DNA from: Lotus japonicus
Taxonomy: Eukaryota > Streptophyta > Magnoliopsida > Fabales > Fabaceae
NCBI RefSeq assembly: GCF_012489685.1
Contig: NC_080042.1
Coordinates: 62,605,633-62,669,632, forward strand
Direction: 5' to 3'
Length of the DNA: 64,000 nt
Shown here in pieces: positions 11,331 to 23,017 of this stretch (within the stretch, counting starts at the first letter, position 1; each line of letters starts with the position of its first letter). The translations under genes and the position numbers were made by a program. The notes beneath the pieces are model-generated. The model was not told where the DNA came from, did no database searches, and saw only the letters and a program-made list of their open reading frames with translations.

Positions 11331-12025
11331 TAAAATCAAAAGAATCAATGTCCAAATTCACTAAATTCAACCTCTCTTTAGCATTTTTGGTGTCTACTTA
11401 ATACCCTCTTCCCCTGCAATTGCACTAACTCAAGAATTAAAAGGATGATTTGCTGAAATGCTACACAGTAGCAGTAGAAGTCTAACTCTTTAGTAAATTC
11501 TTTGACAAGTGCAAATTACCCCTCCCACATAACAAATCAAACCATGTTTACTAATAACTTAACAAATGAAACCAGTACAATGTGGTAAGCATAATTCTTC
11601 TTCCTTATGTCCAAATAGCAAATAGACATTAACAAAGAGTTTTTTAACATAATTGGTAAACTCAAACAGACGTATGATCAATTATTATGTCCAAATAACA
11701 ATCTTTCAAAAAATAAATAAGAAGTTCAAAATCTCACTCTGACATACCTAATATGAATATACAGAGAAACATTACACTAAAGTTGAAGGAAAGAGGAAAT
11801 GTCCAAAAGATGAAAGAAATTTAAAGGACCTGCACTGCGTACCATGAACAAATGTGGTAAATGTCAATTTGTTTACCAAGAATTGATCCATGCACAGAGG
11901 CAAAGCAGGAAAAGCAAAATGCTATAAAATCCAATGCCAGACTTACAAACATCACACCACCATCAATCTTAATCTCTAGCATTACTCTGAAAAGAAAATC
12001 TCTAGTTTCGCATTACTTACTGAAA
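11331..12025. other. Upstream region of the potassium transporter gene
   Basis: AT-rich non-coding sequence before the HAK5-like start codon. I could not place a TATA box or transcription start with confidence. Confidence 0.5.
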
Positions 12026-15000
12026 ATGTCTGCAGCAGAGTCTGTGAGCATGAACATGGAGGTAGTAGAGAGGGAGACACCAGTGACCAGCCTCAACTTG
12101 GAAGCTGGAAATACTTCCAAAACCACAACCCACACCAGTAACACTAAGGTATCCCTCACATTCACAACCTCTGAGGCATTTTCAAGTTCTTTTCTTCTCT
12201 TTTCTCACATAAGCACAGTGAGCCTAGCATTTTCAAGTTCTTATAACATATTTATGTAATATAAAGTTTTTTAATTTTTGACTAACAGATGCGTTGGATA
12301 AGCACATTGAGCCTAGCATTTCAATGCTTGGGTGTTGTCTATGGTGACATTGGCACATCACCATTATATGTCTTTTCAAGCACCTTTAGCAACAGAGGTA
12401 TTGGTAACAAGGATGACATTCTCGGAGTGTTATCTCTGATATTCTACACCATACTATCAATACCGCTGCTCAAGTATGTGTTCATTGTACTCAGAGCAAA
12501 TGATAATGGCAATGGTAAGATGTATCAAATTGTTCAATTCTTATTTTCTATTTAAAACATCTGGCTAATTAGTTTTACAATTGTTTTGTTATAAACAAAA
12601 AAAAACATTTTTTTCCCCTAGGCTTAGATTTTACTTAACACCCTTTTCCTTTTCCCTTTCTTTTTCTTGGTATACATTATAAAGTGCGTTTTCTTTTCAA
12701 AACAAATGCCAACATACTTAAAATTCATCAAATGACTACTAATTAAGATTCTTTTGCATTATTTAGGTGGATCATTTGCACTCTATTCACTGATATGTAG
12801 GCACGCGAATGTGAGTTTGGTTCCAAGTAAGCAATTGGAGGACAAGGAGTTTTCTGATCACAAACTCCAGAGGCTTGAAAAGAGTCAGTTTGCAAAGGTT
12901 ATACTTTTATGTATAACCATCTTAGGAACTGCCATGATCATAGGGGATGGCATTTTCACACCAGCAATATCAGGTTAATTGTCACCTAGATTTCGGTTTC
13001 TTGTATCTCAAGTATTCATTTATTACTATGTTCACTATGGGAACTAATCAAGAGTCATATTACATAAGAATGAAAAAATTGATAAAAAATAATTAATGAT
13101 CATCATATGTGATATGTTCAAATGTGTATGCAGTTCTTTCTGCAGTGAGCGGCCTCAGTACCTCATTAGGTCAAGGTACTTAAATTAAGAAGCCTAATCT
13201 CTTTTTTGGGTGTTTATAGTTAGTAATGATAATCATTATATAATATGCTAATGGATATAGTTTTTTCTTACTTTTCAGGTGCAGCTGTGGCGATCACTAT
13301 AGTGATTTTATTCGTTCTCTTTTTCGTGCAACGGTTTGGCACCGACCGAGTAGGATTGGCACTTGCGCCTATTCTTTTGGTGTGGTTTTTATTGATCGGA
13401 GTGGTTGGTATATATAATGTACTCAAATATGACATTGGAGTACTGCGTGCTGTTAATCCAATGTACATAGTTGAGTACTTTCAACGAAATGGTAAACAAG
13501 GATGGGTGTCACTTGGAGGAGTCTTTCTATGCATCTCAGGTGGATCTTTCTATGTATCTCATAGCCACAATTTACACAGAATCAATCTAAGATACATTTA
13601 ATCAGAGCTAAAACTTTTAACTTTTAACCAGAATTGATTCCGGAATATGTTACCGAACAAAACAATACATCTTGTAGTCATGTTGCTTTTAATATTTGAA
13701 ACAATATTTTTTAATTCTAATTATACATTTATGTATAATCATAGGATGTGAAGCCATGTTTGCTGATCTGGGTCACTTCAATGTGCGAGCCATTCAAGTA
13801 AGTAAATACCATACACTTGTGAATACATAGGGATGGTTGTCCCAAAATTGTTACCAAAACTGATTTATTTTATGAACATAAAAAGTATGGTTCTAAGAAA
13901 AGATGATGAGGCCAGATTAGTAAGACATCCATATGTGTAAAACTGTATATATATTCTGAATTTTGATTTCGTTATCAGTTAAAGATGATGATACTGTATA
14001 TAGTTTTTTTTTTACAGTAACTGATACTGTATGTATATTTGTGTTGCAGATAAGCTTTTCTTTTGTCACATTTCCTGCAGTACTGGCCGCATATTGTGGA
14101 CAAGCAGCATATTTACAAAAATTCCCTGAGAATGTGTCCAACGCATTCTATGCTTCTATACCTCGTACGTTGATTAATTTTTGAAAGATCCATTTACACA
14201 CATCTAGCTAGAATTTCTGTTAATTTAACCAAATGTTTAATTAGTGTTACTTTTTTCTGTGTGGTGAATGAAATGCAGATCACCTATATTGGCCAACATT
14301 TGCTGTCGCAGTTACTGCTTCTGTCATAGCTAGCCAGGCCATAATATCAGGAGCATTTTCAATTGTATCACAGGCCCTAAGCATGGGTTGTTTCCCCAAT
14401 GTGAAGGTTGTGCACACTTCCACTAAGCATAAGGGCCAGGTGTACATTCCTGAGATTAACTACATGCTCATGATTGGATGTATTGTGGTTAGTGCCGCCT
14501 TCAGAACCCCAGAAAAACTCAGTCATGCTTATGGTAATCATCATGCTTAAGCTCTCTCAGGGGCACACACACAAACACATTTTTAGCACTACATAATATG
14601 TATGACAAGTGACCAAATGCTATGTTTGTTGCAGGGATTGCAATAAGTTGTGATATGATAATTACAACATTCTTGGTTTCTGTTGTGATGTTGGTTGTAT
14701 GGAAGAAGAGCATATTCCTGGTTGCTCTCTTCTATTTGCCATTCACACTCATAGAGTGTGTATATTTATCATCACAACTTACAAAATTTGCAGAAGGAGG
14801 GTTTCTTCCGCTTGTGTCTGCTTCTGTCCTTGCTGTGGCGATGGGAACCTGGCATTATGCGCAAAAGAAAGCATACATGTATGAAGTGAAGAACCAGGTT
14901 TTCACGGAGTACTTAAGACAGATGGCCAATGATCCTAATGTAAACCGTGTGCCAGGAATCGGATTCGTATACTCTGAGCTTGTCCAGGGACTTCCTCCTA

Positions 15001-15599
15001 TGTTCCCACACTTGATTGCCAACCTGCCCTGCATCCATTCTGTTGTTGTGTTTGTATCTTTCAAGACAAATCATGTTAGCAGTGTTGCAATGGAAGAGAG
15101 GTTTCTGTTTCAGCAGCTGGAGCCGAAAGAATATAGAATCTTTCACTGTGTTGTGAGTCTTGGCTACACAGATGTTCTTAATGATGCTGTGGAGTTTGAG
15201 TCCCTCCTAGTGCAGCAGCTTAAATATTTTTTTATACAAGAAAACCTTTTGCTTGAGGAAACAACAACAGCAACAGAACAAGTACCTACTCCTCCTACTA
15301 CTAGTGAGAGCGAAATAGAAGAAATCACAGATCAAGGTTCTCTTGTTGTGTCTCCTTCTTCTTCTTGCTGCATTCAATCTGAGAAGGAGATCAAATTTAT
15401 AGAGGAGGAAATGGAGAAGGGTGTGGTGCATCTGCTAGGGGAGGCAGATATAATTGCAGATCCAAAATCATCTATCTTCAATAAGATAGTTGTAAATTAT
15501 GCTTACAGGTTCTTGAGAAAGAACTTTAGGCAAAGGGATCAATTGGTGGAAATCCCTAGCAGGAGACTGCTCAAGCTGGGAGTAACATATGAAATATGA
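12026..15599 (+). CDS. HAK5-like: HAK/KUP/KT potassium transporter, HAK5-like (nine exons)
   Basis: It moves K+ across the plasma membrane; cluster I members such as HAK5 do high-affinity K+ uptake in roots. Exons by GT..AG borders: 12026-12148, 12289-12514, 12767-12973, 13134-13175, 13279-13539, 13745-13797, 14050-14164, 14279-14533 and 14635-15599. They total 2,247 nt, giving 748 residues and an unbroken frame. [13 protein letters not shown] (about residues 56-68) is the family signature. [12 protein letters not shown] (about 287-298) is the conserved DLGHF block, with Cys where most relatives have Thr. About 12 membrane segments precede a soluble C-terminal tail from about residue 500. The HAK5-like placement is from memory of cluster I sequences, not a tree. 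Exon 1 (41 residues) is the least conserved; translation could also start at Met 9 or Met 11. Confidence 0.92.
12176..12325 (+). repeat. Partial duplication of exon 2 start inside intron 1
   Basis: Intron 1 at 12209-12236 reads ATAAGCACAGTGAGCCTAGC and onward, nearly the same as exon 2 at 12298-12325 (ATAAGCACATTGAGCCTAGC). GCATTTTCAAGTTCTT also occurs twice in the intron, near 12177 and 12227. The intron copy has no acceptor-plus-frame giving a better gene model. Confidence 0.7.
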
Positions 15600-17334
15600 T
15601 GCACATGGCATCCATAAATGAGGATCATTGGCTATTGTAACCAATTTGATGTATATATATATTCCAAAAACAAATAGCATCTGATAAATTCTCACTTCAC
15701 CAAATGGTTATATATTTATTGGAGGAAACAAAACCTGGCACTGATTTTGCAGTTTTTTTTAATTTTAGTTAAGAGACAAAGTATAGTGATTCATCACTTC
15801 AATGTTATATATATCATCACATACCTCTCTCATTGAACATGGTGCAAAAATTAAAAACCAGTAACAATATATTAAACCTGCAAAAGGGGGAACTCATTCA
15901 TAGCATGGTCTAATAAAAAAGTGGTTCACGATGGACCAAAGAAATTGATCATTGTTATATTGTAAAACGGTGGCATTACATTTTAAAATACTAATATTAC
16001 TTTAGATTCAATTAGTTGATTTATGGAGTGCAGAAGGTAATCTTGCCCTTTAGTACAAATGCACTTTAGATATGTGCCTTCTAACAAATATTTATGCAGC
16101 TACTGAAAAAGATAATTAAGGCAGGTCATGGTAGATAGAGGTTCTAGAAAGATATCTTATTTTAGTAAATATGAAGTGTGAATGTATTTGGAGATTATGG
16201 TAAGTTGATGCAGTTGCTGCAAGGTGAAGAAAATATTTTCTCTCATAACATGGTTCTATTTCTTCACTCTTCATTTTTATTTTCTCTTCCTATCCATGTT
16301 TGTTATTTTATTTGAGTTTAATTGGGACAAATACGACTCAATGTAGAAATATGTCTTCTTTTACTCCAAGTGAAGGCTGAAGACCAAGGATCACACCTAA
16401 GATAAGGGAAAATTTCAACTCATCATAAGTGTTCAAGGAAAAACAATAATTGGATCTGATAAATTTATGGCGAAATATAATTGTATTAAATATATTCAGT
16501 TTGTTCACAATTACATGATGAGGATATACATAGAAACTAGAGTTACAAATTTCTAGCTAACTGATAAGCCTGTAACAGATTGCTAGCTAAAGTGATGAGC
16601 CTATAGATTAGGATCCCAAAGTTCAAGTTTGAATATGTAACAGACCAAGTATAACAACTTGATATTAACAGATCTTTGCTGCTATGGATATGATCTTATC
16701 TTATGCGTTAATAGGATCATGAAGTGTTTAAACTTTAAACTATCAAGAGTTTATGTGTTTTATGAGCTTGCTGTTTTGAGTTCCACCATCTCAGACGCTA
16801 CACATAAAAAATTATTAGCTTGTGTTTTTATTTTTATTTCTATTGTATTTTGAGGTAGGAGAGAGAAGTATGATCTTTTTTTGGAATGTAGATATAGATT
16901 TTGGGTTGCTTGATTTGCTGTGATAGATGGTAAATCACCCTCAGTTTTGTCCTCACAAGTGTATAGTTGATCTGGTTGTCCCTTGAATTGGACTTCACTT
17001 GCTCACATTATGAATGTTTCTAACTATTTTCTTGGCTATTTCAATTATTGGGTTTTTATCTGGCTTTGAGTATTCTTCACACTTATTATGTCAAGTGTTA
17101 TATTCCATTCTTTAACACAGCTTGATAATGTGTATACAATCTTGTTTCTAAAGATTTTATATGAAAATTGTGGCATTGACTGTGGGGAAGCTCTAAGAGA
17201 GAGTTTCGGTGAATATCCCTGAAAAAGTTTAAGTTGTTAAAGTAAGTCCTTTTGGTAATATGTATTAGTAATTTTACCAGTGTTTAATTAAAATGCATTA
17301 GCATGCTAAACATTATAAATTATGTTTAACAAAA
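15600..17334. other. Intergenic downstream of the transporter
   Basis: Holds the transporter 3' UTR (the poly-A site cannot be placed) and then AT-rich sequence with no recognisable gene, terminal repeat or RNA. Confidence 0.5.
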
Positions 17335-17844
17335 TTACTTAATTAGTAATCTGAAAGGTTTACACCCCATTTGGATCCAAATATGAAAGGGGGAAATCTG
17401 AATCAATTCGTGGTAACCTCCATCCATCCTCCGTTGTTGATTTCTCCATCTCGCGTTCTCATCTGATACCGCGTTCGTGTCGACTGTTGTAAATGTCGTG
17501 TGTGGCGGTTGTAACGGTGGGTTGGGTGGGTTAGGGATTGCTCCACTTTCTCTTCGTTCCGGGTTTGGTGTGCGAAACCGAAACCCAATCGTCATTTAGG
17601 GTTTGTACTCCGTAATGGCTATGTCGATTGTGTATTCTGATTGTTGAAGGTTACGAACTGATTATGGTTCATTTTGATTCTGGGTTAGAAATTAGTTTGG
17701 GGGATGGGTTTGGGGGCCCTGGGTCATTCTGATTTCGTTATGTTGTTGTTTGATTTCGTTTTCCAATTGCGGAATGATTTAGTAATTTGAGTTAATGTGA
17801 TGGGCGATTAGTCATTCGATTTCGGGTTTGTGGGTTGTGTTATG

Positions 17845-17905
17845 GGTATGTGTTGAGAACAACTGGTTGAAGCGAATTCGTTGAGAACAACTGGTATGTG
17901 TAATG
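17845..17905. repeat. Short direct repeat at the FAR1 break
   Basis: GTTGAGAACAACTGGT occurs twice about 30 bp apart, and GGGTATG is also repeated around it. It marks the point where the FAR1 reading leaves the family. Confidence 0.6.
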
Positions 17906-18315
17906 GGTATGCAAATGCGCATGGCAACCGCATCTTGTTTCTTTTCTGGGAAACCGTTTCCGCTTCAAACAATCACCAGAAGTATCTTTCCTTTTACCTT
18001 CCCTAAAACAAACAAATGTCTGTTGAAGCACATCACCCTTTGTGTTTTTGAATGTCCTGGCCTTACGAGCAGCAAAACCATGCATCCTTGCATACCAACT
18101 ATAGAAGAGGAATCCCACATCGCGATTTGGAAAGTGATATCTAATTAGTTCATTCACTGTTAACTCCTTAAAATTTACTGCGCCCATGTCTTCTAAACCA
18201 TTGATTGGAATCTCAACAATCTGTTCACCATGTTCATTTTCAGGCTTTTCTTTCTGTTTATCTTCTTCTTCGTCGCCAGACCAGTCACCTTCTTCGCCAT
18301 CCCCATCTCCTTCCT

Positions 18316-18545
18316 CATCTTCGCCACTCACCTCTTCTTCCACTTCTTCTGAGCCAGAACCATCTCCTTCTACCTCTGAACCAGAACCATCTCCTTCTTC
18401 CTCTAAACCAGAACCATCTCCTTCTTCCTCTGAGCTAGAACCATCGTCATCATCTGACCCAGAACCATCTTCATCGACCGAACCAGAACCTTCTTCATCG
18501 AGTGAGCCAGAACCTTCTGCATCACCTGACCCGGAACAATCTTCC
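18316..18545 (-). repeat. In-frame codon repeat for the acidic tract
   Basis: Imperfect copies of CCAGAACCATCTCCTTCT and related 24-30-bp units code, on the minus strand, for Gly-Ser-Glu/Asp runs. They create a long Ser-rich ORF on the plus strand that is a shadow. Confidence 0.75.
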
Positions 18546-18944
18546 GGCTCTTCTTCTACGCGACCGAGATCTTTCTCCTCATTATCTTGCACAACTTCAT
18601 TCGAACGCGAGTCCAGAAGAACCTCAGAGTTCACATCAATTTCATCAATCCCTTTAATCATCTGTTGTACTTCCTGAAAAAATTCAAATCGTGGTCCAAT
18701 AAGGTTCCACAAACAATGAATGGTATGAAATTCTCAAACAATGAATGGTATGAAATTCTGGAATCTGGATCGCAAAACCATAAAAACATACCTCCATTGG
18801 TTCACTTAGAGAGTTTGACCGAGACTTTACCGACTCAGACGTCATGAATCCGGTAAGATAAATAGGAACCCGATTCAGATCTAAGAGGAAATACCACAGA
18901 GAAACTCCATAGAGCAAAGGGGAAATACGCCGCTTCTGAACCAC

Positions 18945-19544
18945 ATGAACCCTAAATCTCTCAGCATCTCATCTATAAGCTAAAGAACTCAAGTGACCTG
19001 AACTCCATTAAATCCACTAATTAGCAGTAATTAGCATCTCAATTAGCAGACAAACATTTACATTGTTTTTACTAATAAATCCCCTTATTACGCTTTTAAT
19101 AATAAATTATAAAATTGTTTTTTGAGGGTGATTAAATTCACTAATGACCAATCATGACCTGACACATATTTACTAAACCTCTGCTTAAATTTTGCTAATG
19201 AACGGTAACATTTATTTTACTATCTGACCAAACATACAATTACAACAGCTAGGGGGCAAGATCATAAATACATAAAAGGGCCAAACTATATATTCCGAAA
19301 CTGGGGGGGAATTTGTGGTATTATTTTATTTAAAAAAAATAATTCAAAATACCTGGAAACCCCCAATGGGGGGTGAAATCACCCTTGTGCAAAGTTACAC
19401 AAAAGTATCTTTGTGTATATTAGATTTTCCCTTGAAAATCATTACTTTTGTGACATGTATTCTGGTTTACCTAATTACCAACATGGGGGAAATTCTAAGG
19501 ATTTAGTGTGATAACATTGATGCTTCTTCTATAGGGTGTCCATG
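18945..19544. other. Intergenic, no gene recognised
   Basis: AT-rich sequence, with GGGGGG and poly-A runs near 19305-19340. No feature could be supported. Confidence 0.5.
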
Positions 19545-19547
19545 GTA

Positions 19548-19670
19548 AAAGTCATCGGAGGTGTGTTGAGAAATCACAAGGGGCAACTGCTTGGCTATTT
19601 TTCGAAAGCGGTGGGGAATGAGTGATGAATGAGTTGCTCGTGATAGAAGAATCTTACTCGGCCACCACCG
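19548..19670 (+). pseudogene. RNase H-like fragment of a retroelement
   Basis: The plus strand reads IGGVLRNHKGQLLGYFSKAV, like the start of the RNase H domain found in plant LINEs and their relatives (a G-G-V-L-R-x-x-x-G pattern). After stops and a frame change it continues as MNELLVIEESYSATT, similar to the E-A-E-L-x-A-I helix of the same domain with E-A lost. No other part of the domain is readable. Confidence 0.45.
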
Positions 19671-19984
19671 AAGACATCCACATTCTCGGGAGCTCGCCAT
19701 TCTCTCCTCACTCATCACTCCCTGGGTTATTTGACTGGACCCGTTCGATCAGGCGGTTATATAAATGTAATAAATCAATTCTCTAAGTCAAGTTCGAAAC
19801 ATTTATATAACCGCCTGAACGAGTCCATTGAAATAACTTAGGGAGTGATAAGTGAGGGGAGAGTGGCGAGTTCCCGAGAATGTTGATGTCTTCGGTGGTG
19901 GCCGAGTAAGATTCTTCTATCACGAGCAACTCATACATCACTCCTTGAGTTACGGGTCCGGTCAAATAAATCACGGAGTGATGA
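19620..19984. repeat. Long imperfect inverted repeat with a third partial copy
   Basis: The left arm is 19620-19768 and the right arm 19799-19943, with about 30 bp between. They are reverse complements at roughly nine of ten positions by eye. Shared blocks include TTGCTCGTGATAGAAGAATC and GGCCACCACCGAAGACATC. A third partial copy (CGGGTCCGGTCAAATAA..GGAGTGATGA) follows at 19954-19984 in the right-arm orientation. The transcript would form a hairpin of about 145 bp. Confidence 0.85.
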
Positions 19985-20495
19985 ATGATAAAAGTAAAAA
20001 TATTTGAAACTAAGAATCCATGCAGAACAAAAATTGCAACGAGACAAAGAAAACATAGCTTATATGACTTAATGATTAGAGTAACGCTACCAGTATAATT
20101 TTACCTCTCCCCGCCCGCCCTAACAAAGAAACAAAACTGTGCCTCTTTGCCACTGATATGCGAGATAATGTGTCAAATCAATGGCACAAAATGAGTTGTG
20201 TTTTTGTGGCTGCAAATTTGCAGCAAGTAATTTTACTAAATAGTTGCTAAATGACTGAAAGTATTGATGCAAACAGCCACATAGTCATTAGTTGGGCTTG
20301 TGCACTATGTTTGTAGAGTGGGCAACATGTTTGTGCTTTTTGCTGATATAGAAACTGAGTTAACCTACTAGTACATCCTTGGAGGAGTAGTGTCCATTTC
20401 TTTTTTCAGGAAGTAGGTTGATGTATAATAGGCTTGAGGGTTGGTTGGTTTATTAGCTGGCTTTGTCTAGCTTAGTTATGATGTATCTTAGTAAT
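19985..20495. other. Intergenic, no gene recognised
   Basis: No ORF or repeat border was recognised up to the GGGTT that flanks the nested element. Confidence 0.5.
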
Positions 20496-20500
20496 GGGTT

Positions 20501-20987
20501 TGTTCCGGTATGGAACCTCAGACTTAGGCTAATCAAATTGAGAGCAAGCGAAGTAACGAAAAACTAAGAAAATGCGTAAAATGATAGGTCCCCCACCGCT
20601 TGGGTGGTGCCTTTTATTTATAGCTTGGGTTTTAGTCCGAATAGACCATGGGTGACCCGGCCCATTAAGTACAGAATATTGGTTAGCCCAATTACACGTT
20701 AACCTGGTTCGCCCATATCAGACCACAAGCCCACAAGACACTAAGACTTAGAAATAAGGCGAAAGTGTCTTATATAAGCCCACAATGATTCGACGATAAA
20801 ATGATATGGGCGCGCAGGCTCCAATGTGGATGTAAATGGTTCACACAATCAATAGAATAATAAACTCAAGCAATAGTCAGGCGATCTTTTGCTCTAACCC
20901 ACCTGCAAATAAGGGATTCGCCTGGATATAATGACAGATAAATTAAATTAAATAATGTGCAGGTATGAACGACACCAAGACTTTTCA
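20501..20987 (-). repeat. Left LTR of the Tat-like element
   Basis: 487 bp, read on the minus strand from TGAAAAGTCTTGG (20987) to CCATACCGGAACA (20501). TATAAATA lies at 20615-20622 on the minus strand. It has the same length as the uninterrupted LTR of the last right-hand unit (135 + 352 bp). Confidence 0.8.
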
Positions 20988-20988
20988 A

Positions 20989-21007
20989 CCTTTCTTTCCT
21001 TTCTCCC
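20989..21007 (-). other. Polypurine tract of the left arm
   Basis: The minus strand reads a 19-base purine run (GGGAGAAAGG..AAAGG) one base before the LTR start. The right copies have the same run at 25657-25675 and equivalent sites. Confidence 0.75.
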
Positions 21008-21740
21008 ATGTGCTTCTTATCAAAACGTCATTTCGTTCATTTCACATCCACTGTGCATCATGGTGCATTTTAAATCATCATTACCTGCTATAACCATCAT
21101 ACTATATCTGCACAATAAATATGCTTTGAAACTCACAGAGCATTAAACCTTGACACGGTAACATTTGTCACCATCATCATTACATCCCATTATTCATTTA
21201 AAACTCACTAACAAAGGAAAGAAAAACTCTAAAGCAACACAACCTAAAATCAAACATCGCGTCCTCTGTTTTTACCCTTTAATCTTCTTAAAGGCGCGCC
21301 AGTTCACGAATTCAAAACGTTTGAGCGTGTGGCTCAGAACGACGCGTGATTTCACCCCACACACGCGCTTTCCCTCACCTTTTCAGTTTTCACTCTGCTA
21401 CAAATACCATCTACCCCATTCTCCCATTTACCTTCACTTTTCCCTCAAATCTCACACAAGTTTTCTTTTACTCTTTTTCATCTTCTGGAAATTTTCAAAA
21501 TCACATCACCTCCAGAGATTCCTTCCCTGAAGATCCATCCACCTCCTCTACTTTCTCCTGGTAACTTACTTTTCTTTCCTTACTTTCTATGCGTGATCCT
21601 TTCTTCCTTTTCTCCATCCTTTCTTTGAATCGTACTTTTACACTATTTCTCCTAAAAAGAGTTTGCACACGAAAATCAAACTTAATAAAACCCACATGTC
21701 ATGACCATAATCTTTTATAATTTCAGGATTTGCCCCCAAA

Positions 21741-22379
21741 ATGGATGCTAAACGTACTCGTAGAACTCCTAAAGCCTCTAATAGTCCTCCCCTTGCTCTT
21801 GATTTATGGGTTTCTAGTAAAGTTAAAGCTAGGTTTTCAAAATTCTGCAGTACTAAAACGGTAATGGACTTAATCACCTCCAACACTTTTCGTACTGACG
21901 GTCAAGTCGTTTATCTTGACTTTGTTCCTTGCGCTCCTGACGAACCTTGCTGCTTTGGCCAAAGTGATGATAAAGGAAGAAATCACAGTTACTTTTTTGA
22001 AAACATTTTTTCTGACCTTAAGTGTAGACTTCCTCTATCAGACTTTACCTGTTCTATCCTTACCCTACTAAATGTTGCGCCCACTCAACTTCACTGTAAT
22101 AGTTGGGCTTACATTAGAGCGTTCGAACTCCTCTGCCAAAACTTAAGCATAGAGCCCACCAGCAACAATTTATTCTATTTTTTTGAAACTAGTGGTAGGA
22201 GTGTTAAAGGGGAATATCTCTCTTTGGCTGCTGCTAGGGGACAAGGTCTATTTACTTTATTTAGAAGCCATTATAAGCATTTTAAAGGGAAATTCTTTAG
22301 GCTAAATGAAACTGATAAATGCAAAGATGTGTTCTACTTTGACGACGGAAAACGATTGAATCAAAATGGAAATTTCTGA
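21741..22379 (+). pseudogene. Truncated PF04195-like ORF, left inverted copy
   Basis: The frame starts MDAKRTRRTPKASNSPPLAL and carries the conserved core (LPLSDFTCSILTLLNVAPTQ, then HCNSWAYIRAFELL, GKFFRLNE) of the plant family named putative gypsy-type transposon (Transposase_28). The homologous part ends with FYFDDGK at about 22346. The last residues come from sequence across the junction at 22348, so the protein lacks its C-terminal half. It faces inward, away from its LTR. Function is unknown even in full-length family members. Confidence 0.8.
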
Positions 22380-23017
22380 TTCAGCATATAACTACGTTCA
22401 AAATGAAAATTTTGACTAAGTTAAAATTACAAAGGCCTTATGATTCCAATAGAAGTTGATTGATCAAAGATTTCACTAGAAATTTATTAAAGTTGTTAAA
22501 GTTGCTTATGCAATTTCCTGCTATGCAAAAACAATATATGAGGGCGAAGTAAATCAAACGATTTATCATGATCTTGAAGTTATATGACTTTCCAGTCAAC
22601 AGTAGATTGGGCGAAGTAAGTCAAAGCAAGTCCAAGAGTAAAGGTTAGTGAATTGCAATACTTTTGGTTCAATATTGATTTAGTAAATGACCTTGAAATG
22701 TGGGACAACGTAGTAGGTAACTTAGAATATTTTATGTTTTCATGTGTTCAAGTTTCAGAATAATTTTTCTGTTAAGTTGACACATGAAATAAAGTTTAGA
22801 CTTTGGATTCAATTAAAAGTCTTAAGTTAAAAGTCAAAAGAGGTAAGGTAATAAAAGGGAAAAACATATTTCATTAATTAACGGGCGGAGCATTACATAG
22901 GGGGTTATACGAAGTAACACATTAAAACATCAGACAAAGTACTAAGGACTGAAACAAACAAGCAAGAAACTTAAATACTAAAACATTTAAATACTTAGAT
23001 ATTTAAAACACTTAAGT
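22348..23017. other. Central spacer of the Tat-like element
   Basis: Non-coding sequence between the left-arm junction and the end of the coiled-coil ORF. It should be the region between pol and the antisense ORF in an intact relative. No pol domain is readable in it. Confidence 0.5.

Larger units (their letters stand above)
17840..18712 (-). pseudogene. Truncated FAR1-domain protein with acidic repeat
   Basis: The 290-residue frame starts with a 50-residue leader. An acidic Gly/Ser/Glu/Asp repeat follows (about 50-155, units like EEGDGSGSE), then the start of a FAR1 DNA-binding domain (about 195-270: FYSWYARMHGFAARKA, FVCFREGKRKD, RKETRCGCHAHL). FAR1/FRS proteins are transcription factors derived from Mutator-like transposases. 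The domain normally continues to a C-terminal His-x-His zinc site, then MULE transposase and SWIM domains. Here the frame leaves the family after GCHAHLHTHY and stops in unrelated sequence beside a repeated GTTGAGAACAACTGGT. It is therefore a truncated copy or one exon of a decayed gene. No Mutator terminal repeats were found around it. Confidence 0.7.

Noticed and set aside
11053..11364. Overlapping ORFs on both strands around 11.1-11.3 kb
   Set aside because: They read through GACAC-rich repeat DNA in several frames and have no domain.
17335..17595. Pro-rich 86-codon ORF on the minus strand
   Set aside because: No domain, no upstream gene signals; low-complexity reading of GT-rich DNA.
18186..18677. 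163-codon Ser/Pro-rich ORF on the plus strand
   Set aside because: It is the antisense shadow of the acidic codon repeat of the FAR1-type frame.
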